A DNA stretch of 34,316 nt from the NCBI GenBank assembly GCA_016209205.1, contig JACQWQ010000181.1, positions 1 to 34,316 of the forward strand, given 5' to 3'. The notes under the pieces were generated by a model. It did not search any database, had not been told where the DNA came from, and worked only from the letters and a program-made list of their open reading frames with translations. The position numbers and the translations under genes were made by a program. This stretch comes from Chloroflexota bacterium. GTDB taxonomy: Bacteria > Chloroflexota > Anaerolineae > UBA4142 > SHND01. Each line of letters begins with the position of its first letter. The first letter of the stretch is position 1. Positions 23,139-30,954 of the stretch are shown here, in pieces.

Positions 23139-23384
23139 TTATTTTTTCTTGCGGATGAAAAATGTATAGGTCTTGCCGTCCTGCCGCGCGTCCAACAGCT
23201 CGTTGCCGGTCTGACGCGCCCATGCTTCCATATCCGCCATCGAACCCGGATCGGTTGCAATCATTTTCAAAACCTGTCCGAGTTGCATTGCCTTGACCTC
23301 TTTGCTGACTTTGATGATGGGCAGCGGACAAAGCATGCCCGAACAATCCAGCAATTTGTCTTCGCTCAAAACGGTTCCGTCCAT
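23139..23384 (-). CDS. tusA: TusA-family sulfur carrier (81 aa)
   Basis: Small sulfur-relay protein. The CPxP signature is CSGMLCPLPIIKVSKEVK with active Cys19, followed by GQVLKMIATDPGSMADMEAW and the last strand KTYTFFIRKKK. ATG 23384 has AAGGAGG 8 nt upstream; the longer open frame is non-homologous. It is the first gene of the row leading to the dsrE-like and hdr genes, and its upstream region has a palindrome overlapping a TATAAT box. In sulfur oxidisers TusA carries the persulfide sulfur that enters the cytoplasmic oxidation complex. Confidence 0.93.
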   Translation of the reverse strand: MDGTVLSEDKLLDCSGMLCPLPIIKVSKEVKAMQLGQVLKMIATDPGSMADMEAWARQTGNELLDARQDGKTYTFFIRKKK

Positions 23385-23461
23385 GTGATGCCTCCTTGCG
23401 CGCCTGTGGCGGGCGAGAGAAACTTGTAGAATTTTAACCATTCCGCAGCGCAAAAAACATT

Positions 23462-23497
23462 CCCGCTGCGGGTAATTATTATACCCCTTGTGGGGAA
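23462..23497 (-). promoter_or_regulatory. Promoter with putative operator of the tusA operon
   Basis: On the minus strand TTCCCCACAAGGGGTA (23497-23482) runs straight into TATAAT (23483-23478), and TACCC follows. A second palindrome, CCCGCAGCGGG, lies at 23472-23462. The tusA start is about 95 nt downstream. A site with the same half-sites precedes the soeBC-like gene at 30923-30938, so a common regulator is plausible. Confidence 0.6.
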
Positions 23498-23511
23498 GAT
23501 TTTAGCGGTCT

Positions 23512-24612
23512 TTATGCCAATGCCCCGAAACCGCGTCCGATAACTTCTTGCGCGGGGGCGACGATACAGAACGCGCTCGGGTCTTCGGCTTTGACCATTG
23601 CTTTGAGCGTATTCATTTCCGTCACGGTCACGGCAATCATCAACACATCGCGTTCTTGTTGCGCATACATTCCCTTGCCGTGCAGCGCGGTGACGCCGCG
23701 ATTCAATTCCCTGAGCACGCGGTCGGCGATGGCTTGCGGTTTGTTCGAAATCACGAGGGCTAACAATTCTTTGCGCGAGCGCACGGGCTTGACGGGTTTC
23801 GCCCGGCTGGTTTCGGAATCTTCTTGCATCGCGCGCCACATGGAATCGAGGATCGGCACATTGCTTTCCCATTTCGGCAACACTTCGCCCGTCGCCTGCG
23901 TCAACCCCGCCGTCAGAAAACCGACCAAAAACATCGCCGCATTAAAAACAATCCCGACCCCCAAAATAGCGATTCCGGGAACCATGCCGATGGCGGAACG
24001 AGCCACAAACTCGTCGAACGAAGTTACCGCAGTCGGATGCAAAAAATTCTTGAAAATCCACGCCGCCGCGAGAATCAGAAATATCCACATATAGTTCCGG
24101 CGAAAGCGACGTCCGAACGCTTCCCACACGCTGATTGGAAATTCGGGATGGAGTAAACTTTCCGAAAGTTGCTCGGCCCATTCGGGGCTGGGCGCAAAGG
24201 GCGGCGCAAGCATCGCGGCAAAAAAATCGGTCTCCATCAAGCGCGTGCGTAAACTCCACAATTCATAATAGCGGTAGCGACGCGCTTCGATCCACAAAAA
24301 GAGCAGGACCAGAAACGTATTCAAAATGATAACGCCGTGGTGATGACCGGGGTCTGACAGCGCAAAAGACAGGGCCGCACCGGTCGAGAGTACCGCCCAG
24401 TTGGTCGTGCTGTCGAGACGATTGCGCCACGTATTCGCGCGTTGAATTTCGGCGCGATAAAGATGCACCATCGCGGCATTAAATTCGGCGGGGCGCATTT
24501 GATAACCGCGAAACGTCCACACCGGATCGTTCGAGTTCCGCGCCGCGCCATTTCCATTGTCGGAAATTGGACGACTATCTTCGGTTGTATAGCCCATAAG
24601 TCGAAATGTCAT
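23512..24612 (-). CDS. DUF2270-DUF2179 fused membrane protein (366 aa)
   Basis: The N-terminal DUF2270-like part reads AAMVHLYRAEIQRANTWRNR, NWAVLSTGAALSFAL, then a membrane segment and IEARRYRYYELWSLRTRLME. More membrane helices follow (YMWIFLILAAAWIFKNF, IAILGVGIVFNAAMFLVGF). The C-terminal part (KPQAIADRVLRELNRGVTAL, GKGMYAQQERDVLMIAVT, DPSAFCIVAPAQEVIGRGF) is a DUF2179 domain, as found at the end of YitT proteins, where it may bind a small ligand. Function is unknown. It lies between the soe-like and tusA operons on the same strand. ATG 24612 or 24597 could be the start; the one at 24624 falls in a repeat hairpin. Confidence 0.75.
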   Translation of the reverse strand: MTFRLMGYTTEDSRPISDNGNGAARNSNDPVWTFRGYQMRPAEFNAAMVHLYRAEIQRANTWRNRLDSTTNWAVLSTGAALSFALSDPGHHHGVIILNTFLVLLFLWIEARRYRYYELWSLRTRLMETDFFAAMLAPPFAPSPEWAEQLSESLLHPEFPISVWEAFGRRFRRNYMWIFLILAAAWIFKNFLHPTAVTSFDEFVARSAIGMVPGIAILGVGIVFNAAMFLVGFLTAGLTQATGEVLPKWESNVPILDSMWRAMQEDSETSRAKPVKPVRSRKELLALVISNKPQAIADRVLRELNRGVTALHGKGMYAQQERDVLMIAVTVTEMNTLKAMVKAEDPSAFCIVAPAQEVIGRGFGALA

Positions 24613-24642
24613 AGGGGCAGGCATAAAAAATGCCCGCCCCTA
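24612..24642. repeat. TAGGGGC/GCCCCTA hairpin
   Basis: TAGGGGCAGGCA and TGCCCGCCCCTA pair around a TAAAAAA loop, with one mismatch. It overlaps the putative start of the DUF2270 gene. Confidence 0.75.
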
Positions 24643-24723
24643 CGCTTTACCGTTGAACATTTGCACTTGTTCCAAACACAATCCCTGCGTAAAGAAAATC
24701 GGCATGGTTCAAGTTAGATTAAC

Positions 24724-24858
24724 ACTGTCATTCTTCGCTCCGCTGCACAGGACTTGTCATATCGAACCACTGCTGCCACGCTTCGCTCGCAGCAGTGGTT
24801 CGATATGACAGTTCTCCGCCCATACAGCCCCCGCGGGCTGACCATCTCAGAATGACAA
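24724..24858. repeat. GCACAGGACTTGTCATATCG palindrome
   Basis: The outer arms ACTGTCATTCTTCG and CAGAATGACA surround the palindrome TGTCATATCGAACCACTGCT ... AGCAGTGGTTCGATATGACA and the CCCATACAGCCCCCGCGGG tail shared with 7547, 8909 and 17700. No gene was seen between 24643 and 24896. Confidence 0.85.
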
Positions 24859-24896
24859 GCTAACTTTTCTGATTTCTGAACCACATCGAAAATCAA

Positions 24897-25796
24897 CTAG
24901 GAAAATTCCAGGTCCAACGGTCGTGTCAGCATTGCGCGCAACGCGTCGGTCATTGCCAGCGCGCGGGCGGTGCGTTCGAGCCAGATTGCAGCGAACGGCT
25001 GCCATGCCGCGCATTCACGCGTCCATGCGGTGTACACACTGCGCCACGCGACCAGCTCGGCGCGCAGTTCGTTCAACAACGCGTCCACTTGCCCGTCTGC
25101 GCCCATGCTCCTGAACAAAGCGTACGCCACGTCCACACGCGAACCAAACGGGAGCCGTTGTCCGCATCGGCGCGCCATGTGTCCCAGCCGCGCCCGCGAC
25201 ATAAAAACACCGCAGCGCGCGGGGGTGAGAAAAAATTGCACGACCGCAGACAAAGAGTTTTCGTCATCCGACGCGAGCGGCACACCTTGATCGCGCGGCG
25301 AGTCCAAGAACCCCGCGGCACGCGCATGCAGAAATAAGCGTTGTCGCGTTTCACGCGCGAGCGCGCGATAAAACGGATTCGCTCCCGGCTCGCGTTCGAC
25401 GGCAAGGCACAACACCGGCGCCCAATCGAGCAACAAAGACAGCGCCACCGCATCTCCCGCCGCGCCAAGAAAATCGAGCATCACGCCGATGTGATCCGCC
25501 GCGCCGACGCGAATCAACGCATCCGGCGCAAATGCAAATTCGGCGTACATCCGCTCCATCGTTTGCGCCCGCGCGCCGTTCATTTCGCCGTGCGGTTCGC
25601 AGAAAACGCTGGCGTACGGATACACATTGAGCAGAAATAAATCCGCGTACGCGGTTGCCAACGCGCCCGCTTCGATTCCGGCTGCGTCAAGCCCCAAGAC
25701 CGCGTGCGCGTTTTCAATTTGGCGCGCCTGCGGTTCATAGAGCCACAGGTGCGCGAGTTGTGATAAATGCGATGAATAGTTCATATCAGGTCCCAT
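24897..25796 (-). CDS. TorD/DmsD-like molybdoenzyme chaperone (299 aa)
   Basis: Probable maturation chaperone for the molybdoenzyme encoded two genes upstream. The all-helical protein has the family hallmark YADLFLLNVYPYASVFCEPHG, followed by helices such as HIGVMLDFLGAAGDAVALSL and SLSAVVQFFLTPARCGVFMS. The last third is more divergent. At 299 residues it is longer than the usual 200 or so. ATG 25796 overlaps the stop of the 108-residue gene (TGATG), indicating translational coupling; GTG 25799 is also possible. TorD-family members bind apo-enzyme before cofactor insertion. Confidence 0.8.
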   Translation of the reverse strand: MGPDMNYSSHLSQLAHLWLYEPQARQIENAHAVLGLDAAGIEAGALATAYADLFLLNVYPYASVFCEPHGEMNGARAQTMERMYAEFAFAPDALIRVGAADHIGVMLDFLGAAGDAVALSLLLDWAPVLCLAVEREPGANPFYRALARETRQRLFLHARAAGFLDSPRDQGVPLASDDENSLSAVVQFFLTPARCGVFMSRARLGHMARRCGQRLPFGSRVDVAYALFRSMGADGQVDALLNELRAELVAWRSVYTAWTRECAAWQPFAAIWLERTARALAMTDALRAMLTRPLDLEFS

Positions 25797-26122
25797 CACG
25801 CGCGCAGCTTGACCAGCGTCGTCACAAGCGGCTGCAATTGCACTTCGCTCGGAATGATGCCCGCCTTTTGATAACGGTCTATCAATTCCATCAGCAAGTT
25901 GCGCTCGAGCGGCAGCCCAACGAACGCATCCGCCAACATACTCCAGACCCAGCCGCCGAATGCACCTTGCGGTTCCAACACGAGTGCGTCAATGATATTA
26001 TCCTTGAGGCGCGCGGTAATGTGAATGAGACCATCACTGCCGCCGACAAGCACATAACACGCGTCGTGGCACAACCACATTCCCTCGCCGATTTCCATCC
26101 TGTCACGCACCGGTGCATTCAT
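25796..26122 (-). CDS. Unknown 108-residue protein of the soe-like operon
   Basis: No family recognised. The sequence begins MNAPVRDRMEIGEGMWLCHD, with CHDACYVLVGGSDGLIHITA (two cysteines four apart) and ends TTLVKLRA. It looks like a small alpha/beta protein with a central LVLEPQGAFGGWVWSMLADA stretch. It starts 10 nt after the SoeA-like gene and overlaps the chaperone gene, so it belongs to this operon and may be an accessory or assembly factor. The two N-terminal cysteines could bind metal; that is speculation. Confidence 0.7.
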   Translation of the reverse strand: MNAPVRDRMEIGEGMWLCHDACYVLVGGSDGLIHITARLKDNIIDALVLEPQGAFGGWVWSMLADAFVGLPLERNLLMELIDRYQKAGIIPSEVQLQPLVTTLVKLRA

Positions 26123-26131
26123 TGAATCACC

Positions 26132-29080
26132 TTACGTCTTGGGTAACTTGTAGCCATCGGGGCTGGGACGAAACGGGCGCAGCATCCACAGCGGACGGCG
26201 CAATGCGCCTTGCGGCGGGCGTGTCAGCGCGAGCCAACGTTTATAAACCTCGTGCGATTTTTTCGTGTCCACTGAAACATCGCCGTACTTGTCGTTTGCC
26301 CCTGCTCGCGTAACGCGCACTTTTTGATGCCAGCAGTGCATTCCACTGATCGGGTCGGGCTGCACCGGGAAGGTCAGGTTTTGATGCACACCCGCGTCGC
26401 TCCACCAAATCCGCTCGGTGTCGGGGTCGGACGACTGGTATGGCTGCACCCCATGAATTTGACGAATCTTCCACTCGCCGTCGTTCTCTTGCAAATCAAC
26501 CAACGCGGACGCGATGCGATTTGTGCCGTCGCCTTCCGCCAGACGCCAGCGACCGAGATGATGCGAGCACGCGATGACGCCGGGACGAATGCCTTCAGTT
26601 ACCCAAACCTTGTCCACGAAATATCCGATTTCGGTTTCGACACGTACGACGTCGCCCGTTTTCACACCGAGTCTTTCCGCGTCGCTCGTATGAATCCATG
26701 TCGGATTCGAATGCGAAATTTCGACGAGCCATTTTGCATTCGCGCTGCGCGTGTGAATCAGCGTCGGCAGGCGATACGTCGAAAGCAAAATAAATTCGTT
26801 CGCGTCGCGATGGATTTGCGAGGGATGCACGTGGCTGTGAATATGTGCGGGCAGCGCGTATTCGCTCCAACCGTAATCGCGCAGGGTCGCCGAAAAAAAT
26901 TCGAGTTTGCGCGACGGTGTGAGAAAACCAAATTTCGGTTCGCCGTCCACCATCACACCAATCGCACGTCCCAATTCCGAAGAAACGGGCGCGGGGCGCG
27001 GCACGATATTCGTCGGCGGTTTCGCCGCGTCTTGAGTGTAAATAATGCCGGTCTCGGCGTCCACTTGCGCGTTTTGCATTTCGGTCGCGGAAAGCGGACG
27101 CGCGTATTCCGTGTCGGCGCCGCGCCGCACTTGGAATGCGCCGTACTTGCGCATGTATTGCAGCGGCGTCATGTTTTCCTGCGCCGCCGCTTCGGGCAAT
27201 CCGGGCACATTGTTTTCAAACATCCAGCCGAAATAATCGTCCATCGTCATTTTTTCGCCGGGACGATACGGCGACTCGAAGGTTTTGCGAATGCCGAGCG
27301 AACCATCGGGATCAATTTCCCACGACAGGTCAATCCAAAACTCGGTCTCTTCCCACACTTGACCCGGATTCGCTTCGTACGTGCGGTTCACTTTTTTGCC
27401 TTGCTTTTCCATCGCCACGCGCGTGACGGGCTGACGAAAACCGAGCCACGCGCCCGCGTGTGTTTCTTGACTCATCAAGTCGTGACGCTCGGACGCGTGT
27501 CCCATCGGCAAAACGTAATCTGCCCACCACGCGCTTTCGTTCCACGTGGGCGTGAGCGCGACGTGCATGCCGATTTTTGATTCGTCGCGCAATACTTCGA
27601 ACCACGTAAAGCCGTCGGGATTGGTCCACGCGGGGTTGTAAACGCGCGTAAAGTACGTGTCGAGTTTGCCGCGACCTTCTTTTAAAAAGTGCGGGAGCAA
27701 AATGCTCAATTCGAAATAGGTGAGCGGATATTCCCGGGGCCACTGCAATTCATTCCAGCGTTTGTGGTGTCCCGGAAAATTTGGCGGACGCGGCACATAT
27801 TTGTCCCACGCATTCGCGGACGTGCCGCCCTCGACGCCGACGCTTCCGGTCAAGACATTGAGAAAGAACAAACAGCGCGCGACTTGCCAGCCGCCGAGAT
27901 TCCCCGAACCCGCGCTGCGCCAATTGTGCGTCGCCAATTTCCCACCGCAATTCGCCACATCTTTTGCGATTTGCTCAATCAACCGCGCCTCGACGCCCGA
28001 TTCTTGTGCCGCATACTCGAACGTGTACCGCGCGTATTCTTTTTTCAACGCGGCTTCAAAGTCTTCAAATGATGGTGACGGCGACGCGTCACCACGCATA
28101 GTGCTTGAGATACGCGTAGTGCGTGATGACGCGTCGGGGTGACGGGTGACGGGTGACGGGGTTTCGTCCTGCGACGTGGAGCTTGGAACCTGTGACTTGA
28201 GATATTCTTCCCAGTTCACCCATTTCCGCACAAACTCGCGGTCGTACTGTCCGGTCGTGATGAGATAATTCGCAATGGCGAGCAAGATTGCAGTTTCGGA
28301 ACCAGGCCACGGCGCAATCCACGTGTCCGCCATTGACGCAGTGTTGGAGAGACGCGTGTCCATCACAATCAATTTCGCGCCGTTCATCTTGCCTTCGATG
28401 ATGCGCTGCGCGTGCGGATTGAAATAGTGTCCCGTTTCGAGGTGACTGCTGATGAGCAGGATCACATTCGCGTTCGCGTGGTCTGGACTCGGGCGGTCAT
28501 AGCCCATCCAAAACGCATAACCCGCGCGTGCGCCCGACGAACAGATGTTGGTATGCGAATTGTGCCCGTCAATGCCCCACCCAAACAACACCCATTCCAT
28601 CACGCCGTCGTGTCCGGGACGCCCCACGTGATACATAATTTCATTGTGCCGCTCTTCGAGAAACGCCTTGCGAATGCGCGCGCCGATATCTTTTAACACT
28701 TCGTCCCACGACACGCGCGTCCATTTCCCTTCGCCGCGTTTGCCCGCGCGTTTCAGCGGATACAAGATGCGGTCGGGGTCGTTGATTTGATTGATGGTCG
28801 CGGGACCTTTGGCGCAGTTGCGCCCGCGACTGCCGGGATGCGCAGGATTGCCTTCGAATTTGCGCACCTGCATCGTTTCTTTATCAATGTAGGCAAGCAG
28901 CCCGCACGCCGATTCGCAATTGAAACAAATCGTCGGCACGAGCATGTATTCGCGCGCGACCTTGCGGGGCCATGCGCGTTGATCGTATTCAACCCAATTG
29001 TCCCAACGCTCTGGCGGCGGATACTGCTGCATCCGCTCGCCCGCGTCGGTATGTTGAAGAGAGAGAGGAGTTAAGGTCAT
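26132..29080 (-). CDS. soeA: SoeA-like molybdopterin oxidoreductase, large subunit (982 aa)
   Basis: Complex-iron-sulfur molybdoenzyme, most likely a cytoplasmic sulfite dehydrogenase. The [4Fe-4S] site is CFNCESACG with GRNCAKG (Cys 52, 55, 59, 89). The Mo ligand is probably Cys180 in NICSSGARAGYAFW. Further marks are ILLISSHLETGHYFNPHAQR, VMDTRLSNTASMADTW and SGSVGVEGG-like LTGSVGVEGGTSANAWD. No twin-arginine signal is visible, which fits SoeA and argues against periplasmic polysulfide or thiosulfate reductases. About 35 residues near 305-340 are repeat-derived. The start at 29080 lacks a clear ribosome site because a repeat lies upstream; Met17 is an alternative. Substrate assignment is inferred from the sHdr context. 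Confidence 0.85.
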   Translation of the reverse strand: MTLTPLSLQHTDAGERMQQYPPPERWDNWVEYDQRAWPRKVAREYMLVPTICFNCESACGLLAYIDKETMQVRKFEGNPAHPGSRGRNCAKGPATINQINDPDRILYPLKRAGKRGEGKWTRVSWDEVLKDIGARIRKAFLEERHNEIMYHVGRPGHDGVMEWVLFGWGIDGHNSHTNICSSGARAGYAFWMGYDRPSPDHANANVILLISSHLETGHYFNPHAQRIIEGKMNGAKLIVMDTRLSNTASMADTWIAPWPGSETAILLAIANYLITTGQYDREFVRKWVNWEEYLKSQVPSSTSQDETPSPVTRHPDASSRTTRISSTMRGDASPSPSFEDFEAALKKEYARYTFEYAAQESGVEARLIEQIAKDVANCGGKLATHNWRSAGSGNLGGWQVARCLFFLNVLTGSVGVEGGTSANAWDKYVPRPPNFPGHHKRWNELQWPREYPLTYFELSILLPHFLKEGRGKLDTYFTRVYNPAWTNPDGFTWFEVLRDESKIGMHVALTPTWNESAWWADYVLPMGHASERHDLMSQETHAGAWLGFRQPVTRVAMEKQGKKVNRTYEANPGQVWEETEFWIDLSWEIDPDGSLGIRKTFESPYRPGEKMTMDDYFGWMFENNVPGLPEAAAQENMTPLQYMRKYGAFQVRRGADTEYARPLSATEMQNAQVDAETGIIYTQDAAKPPTNIVPRPAPVSSELGRAIGVMVDGEPKFGFLTPSRKLEFFSATLRDYGWSEYALPAHIHSHVHPSQIHRDANEFILLSTYRLPTLIHTRSANAKWLVEISHSNPTWIHTSDAERLGVKTGDVVRVETEIGYFVDKVWVTEGIRPGVIACSHHLGRWRLAEGDGTNRIASALVDLQENDGEWKIRQIHGVQPYQSSDPDTERIWWSDAGVHQNLTFPVQPDPISGMHCWHQKVRVTRAGANDKYGDVSVDTKKSHEVYKRWLALTRPPQGALRRPLWMLRPFRPSPDGYKLPKT
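28074..28165. repeat. Palindromic element inserted in-frame in the soeA-like gene
   Basis: The element reads GGTGACGGCGACGCGTCACC, continues through GTGCGTGATGACGCGTCGGG and ends in three GTGACGG heptamers plus GGGTTTC. It matches the intergenic element at 19797-19884. It encodes a stretch rich in Ser, Thr, Pro and Arg (DETPSPVTRHPDASSRTTRI and following) between KWVNWEEYLK and FEDFEAALKKEYARY. Confidence 0.85.
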
Positions 29081-29083
29081 TGG

Positions 29084-29198
29084 TGGACAGTGAACAGTGA
29101 TCAGTGATCAGTGAACAGTAATCAGTGAACAGTAGCGACTATTGACTGACGACTGACGACTGACGACTGACGACTGATGACTGATGACTGATCACTAA
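29084..29198. repeat. CAGTGAT and GACTGAC heptamer arrays
   Basis: CAGTGAT-like units (29084-29140) are followed by about five GACTGAC and three GACTGAT units, then CACTAAT. It fills the gap between the two soe-like genes and carries the stop codon of the upstream one (about 29195). A related array is at 6060-6156. Confidence 0.88.
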
Positions 29199-30784
29199 TT
29201 ATTCGGCACTTGCTGCGGCGCCATGACGAACGCGTATTCGTACGCAAACAGTCCCGCGATGGCGAGAATGCCTGCCAGCGCGAGCGCAAACGGCGCGGTG
29301 GGAAACAAAACGACGAGTGCAATTGGAACAACAAGCCCGCCGATAATGCTAAACCAGTATTGCGTCTTGTATTTGCCGTGCATAATGATATGCGCCGCTG
29401 CGGCAGCAACTTGGGTCGCGTGCGGGATGTAAAATTCGCCCATCACCGTGAGGAACAGATTCACCACCAAACTCGCGGCGAACGTCCACGCGAGCCAGAT
29501 TGTCGCTGGCGCGTCCGCGTACACCGGCGGAACAAACGCGGTGAATGGAACAAGCACGAGCAGCGCGCCGGTCCCTGCCATGATGGCTTGCACGAAAAGA
29601 TGCCACGGCAATAACGCGCTCTGCCACAAATCGCGCCCGTTCGCCTGCGCGAACAAAAACGCGGTATAGATAGCGGCAAGAATCGCCAGGACGATGCCGG
29701 GCAAAATCAACGCATTCGCGAATTGTGCACCGGCGGGAAATATGCCAAGCTGCGCGGCAGCGTACCCCAAGAATACGAGTCCGCCGACGGCGGTGAAACC
29801 TATCAACACGAATGCGCCGCGCGCTAACCACGATTTCCACTGCGGACGCAGCACTATCGAAAAAAAGCGTTCGGGATGCGTGAGATCGAGGACGAGGAGC
29901 AAGGTAGTAAGTCCGATGAACACGAGCGACAAAAACGCGGCGATGCTGGTGAACCATGGCGTTTCCGGCGCGAGTCCTAACGCGAGCGCGCTCGCGGCGA
30001 CGATAAACATGCCCGCGCCAATCGCTTTGGTGACGAGATACGCGGGCACTTGCCAATGCCATGGGATTTTATGGGGGACGTTGTACGTTTCGCGCGGCGC
30101 GGCGGCGCTGTGCAACAACGCGCCCGCCATGTTACCATCGCCGATTTGAATCGGTCCGCGCCACTCGCCGTGTCCGTTTTCCGGCAGCGTCGCCCACAAC
30201 ATGCCGCTGTCTTGGCGCGCCAGCGTCGGCGTGAGCGAAACTTCTTCGCCTTCTATGTAAAACAATCTCGGCATGGTGCCCTGTTCGGGCTTGCGCACGC
30301 GCACCGGCTGTGACGCGACGAACTGCGCGATTTCGGAATTGGCATCTTCCAAATCTCCGGCAATAATTGCGTGCTCGGGACACACGCTCACGCACGCGGG
30401 TTCAAGCCCGACTTCGGTGCGATGCGCGCAAAAGTGGCACTTGGCTGCCGTATGCGATTCGGGATCAATGTAAATCGCGTCGTACGGGCACGCTTGCAGA
30501 CACGCTTTACAACCAATGCAAAGGTTCGGGTCAAATTCGACGATCCCATCCTTGCGTTGATACATTGCCTGCACGGGGCAAATGTGAACGCACGGCGGAT
30601 TGGCGCAGTGATTACAGCGGGTAACCTGAAAATAACGGCGCGTGTTGGGGAAAATTCCCTTTTCGGTGTATTTGACCCATGTCCGATTGACGCCGAGCGG
30701 CACCTGGTTTTCGGCTTTGCACGCGGTGGTACATGCGTGACAGCCGATGCATTTGCGGTTGTCTATGAGGAATCCGTAATTCAT
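29195..30784 (-). CDS. Fused SoeB-SoeC-like iron-sulfur/NrfD membrane protein (529 aa)
   Basis: Electron-transfer and membrane-anchor parts in one chain. Residues about 1-175 hold four [4Fe-4S] motifs: CIGCHACTTACKAE, CNHCANPPCVHICP, CIGCKACLQACPYD and CHFCAHRTEVGLEPACVSVCP in part. After a linker, residues about 240-520 are an NrfD/PsrC-type domain with some eight membrane helices (AIGAGMFIVAASALALGLA, LSLVFIGLTTLLLVLDLTHP, IMAGTGALLVLVPFTAFV). In SoeABC or PsrABC these are separate subunits. No export signal is seen, placing the iron-sulfur part in the cytoplasm. It is the first gene of its operon, preceded by the TTCCCC-N4-GGGGTA palindrome, and would pass electrons to quinone. Confidence 0.88.
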   Translation of the reverse strand: MNYGFLIDNRKCIGCHACTTACKAENQVPLGVNRTWVKYTEKGIFPNTRRYFQVTRCNHCANPPCVHICPVQAMYQRKDGIVEFDPNLCIGCKACLQACPYDAIYIDPESHTAAKCHFCAHRTEVGLEPACVSVCPEHAIIAGDLEDANSEIAQFVASQPVRVRKPEQGTMPRLFYIEGEEVSLTPTLARQDSGMLWATLPENGHGEWRGPIQIGDGNMAGALLHSAAAPRETYNVPHKIPWHWQVPAYLVTKAIGAGMFIVAASALALGLAPETPWFTSIAAFLSLVFIGLTTLLLVLDLTHPERFFSIVLRPQWKSWLARGAFVLIGFTAVGGLVFLGYAAAQLGIFPAGAQFANALILPGIVLAILAAIYTAFLFAQANGRDLWQSALLPWHLFVQAIMAGTGALLVLVPFTAFVPPVYADAPATIWLAWTFAASLVVNLFLTVMGEFYIPHATQVAAAAAHIIMHGKYKTQYWFSIIGGLVVPIALVVLFPTAPFALALAGILAIAGLFAYEYAFVMAPQQVPNN

Positions 30785-30910
30785 CGGCGGAGAAAAGGCG
30801 GCTGTGCGCGCATGGCGTCAAGGTGCGAGACACAAGCGTCAGCCGCAAGACAATATTAAATTCGTATCAATGATATTATGACGTCGAGAAAAATTTGGCG
30901 TCACCTGTGA

Positions 30911-30938
30911 GGGGTATTTTCGTACCCCGCGCGGGGAA
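30911..30938 (-). promoter_or_regulatory. Putative operator of the soe-like operon
   Basis: On the minus strand TTCCCCGCGCGGGGTA (30938-30923) is followed by CGAAAA and TACCCC (30916-30911). The same half-sites, spacing and a following TACCC occur upstream of tusA at 23482-23497. The start codon of the fused subunit is about 140 nt downstream. No strong -10 box was found; CATAAT lies near 30875-30880. Confidence 0.5.
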
Positions 30939-30954
30939 TTTCTGGAGCGGATTC

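Noticed and set aside
26324..27580. 418-codon plus-strand frame opposite the soeA-like gene
   Set aside because: Antisense shadow; composition is Arg/His/Val-rich without motifs, while the opposite strand encodes a full molybdoenzyme.
29084..29198. Possible CRISPR array
   Set aside because: Units are 7 bp in direct tandem with no spacers of constant length; no cas genes are present.
26132..30784. Periplasmic polysulfide or tetrathionate reductase
   Set aside because: No twin-arginine signal is visible on the catalytic subunit, and the sHdr context fits a cytoplasmic sulfite-oxidising enzyme; not fully excluded.
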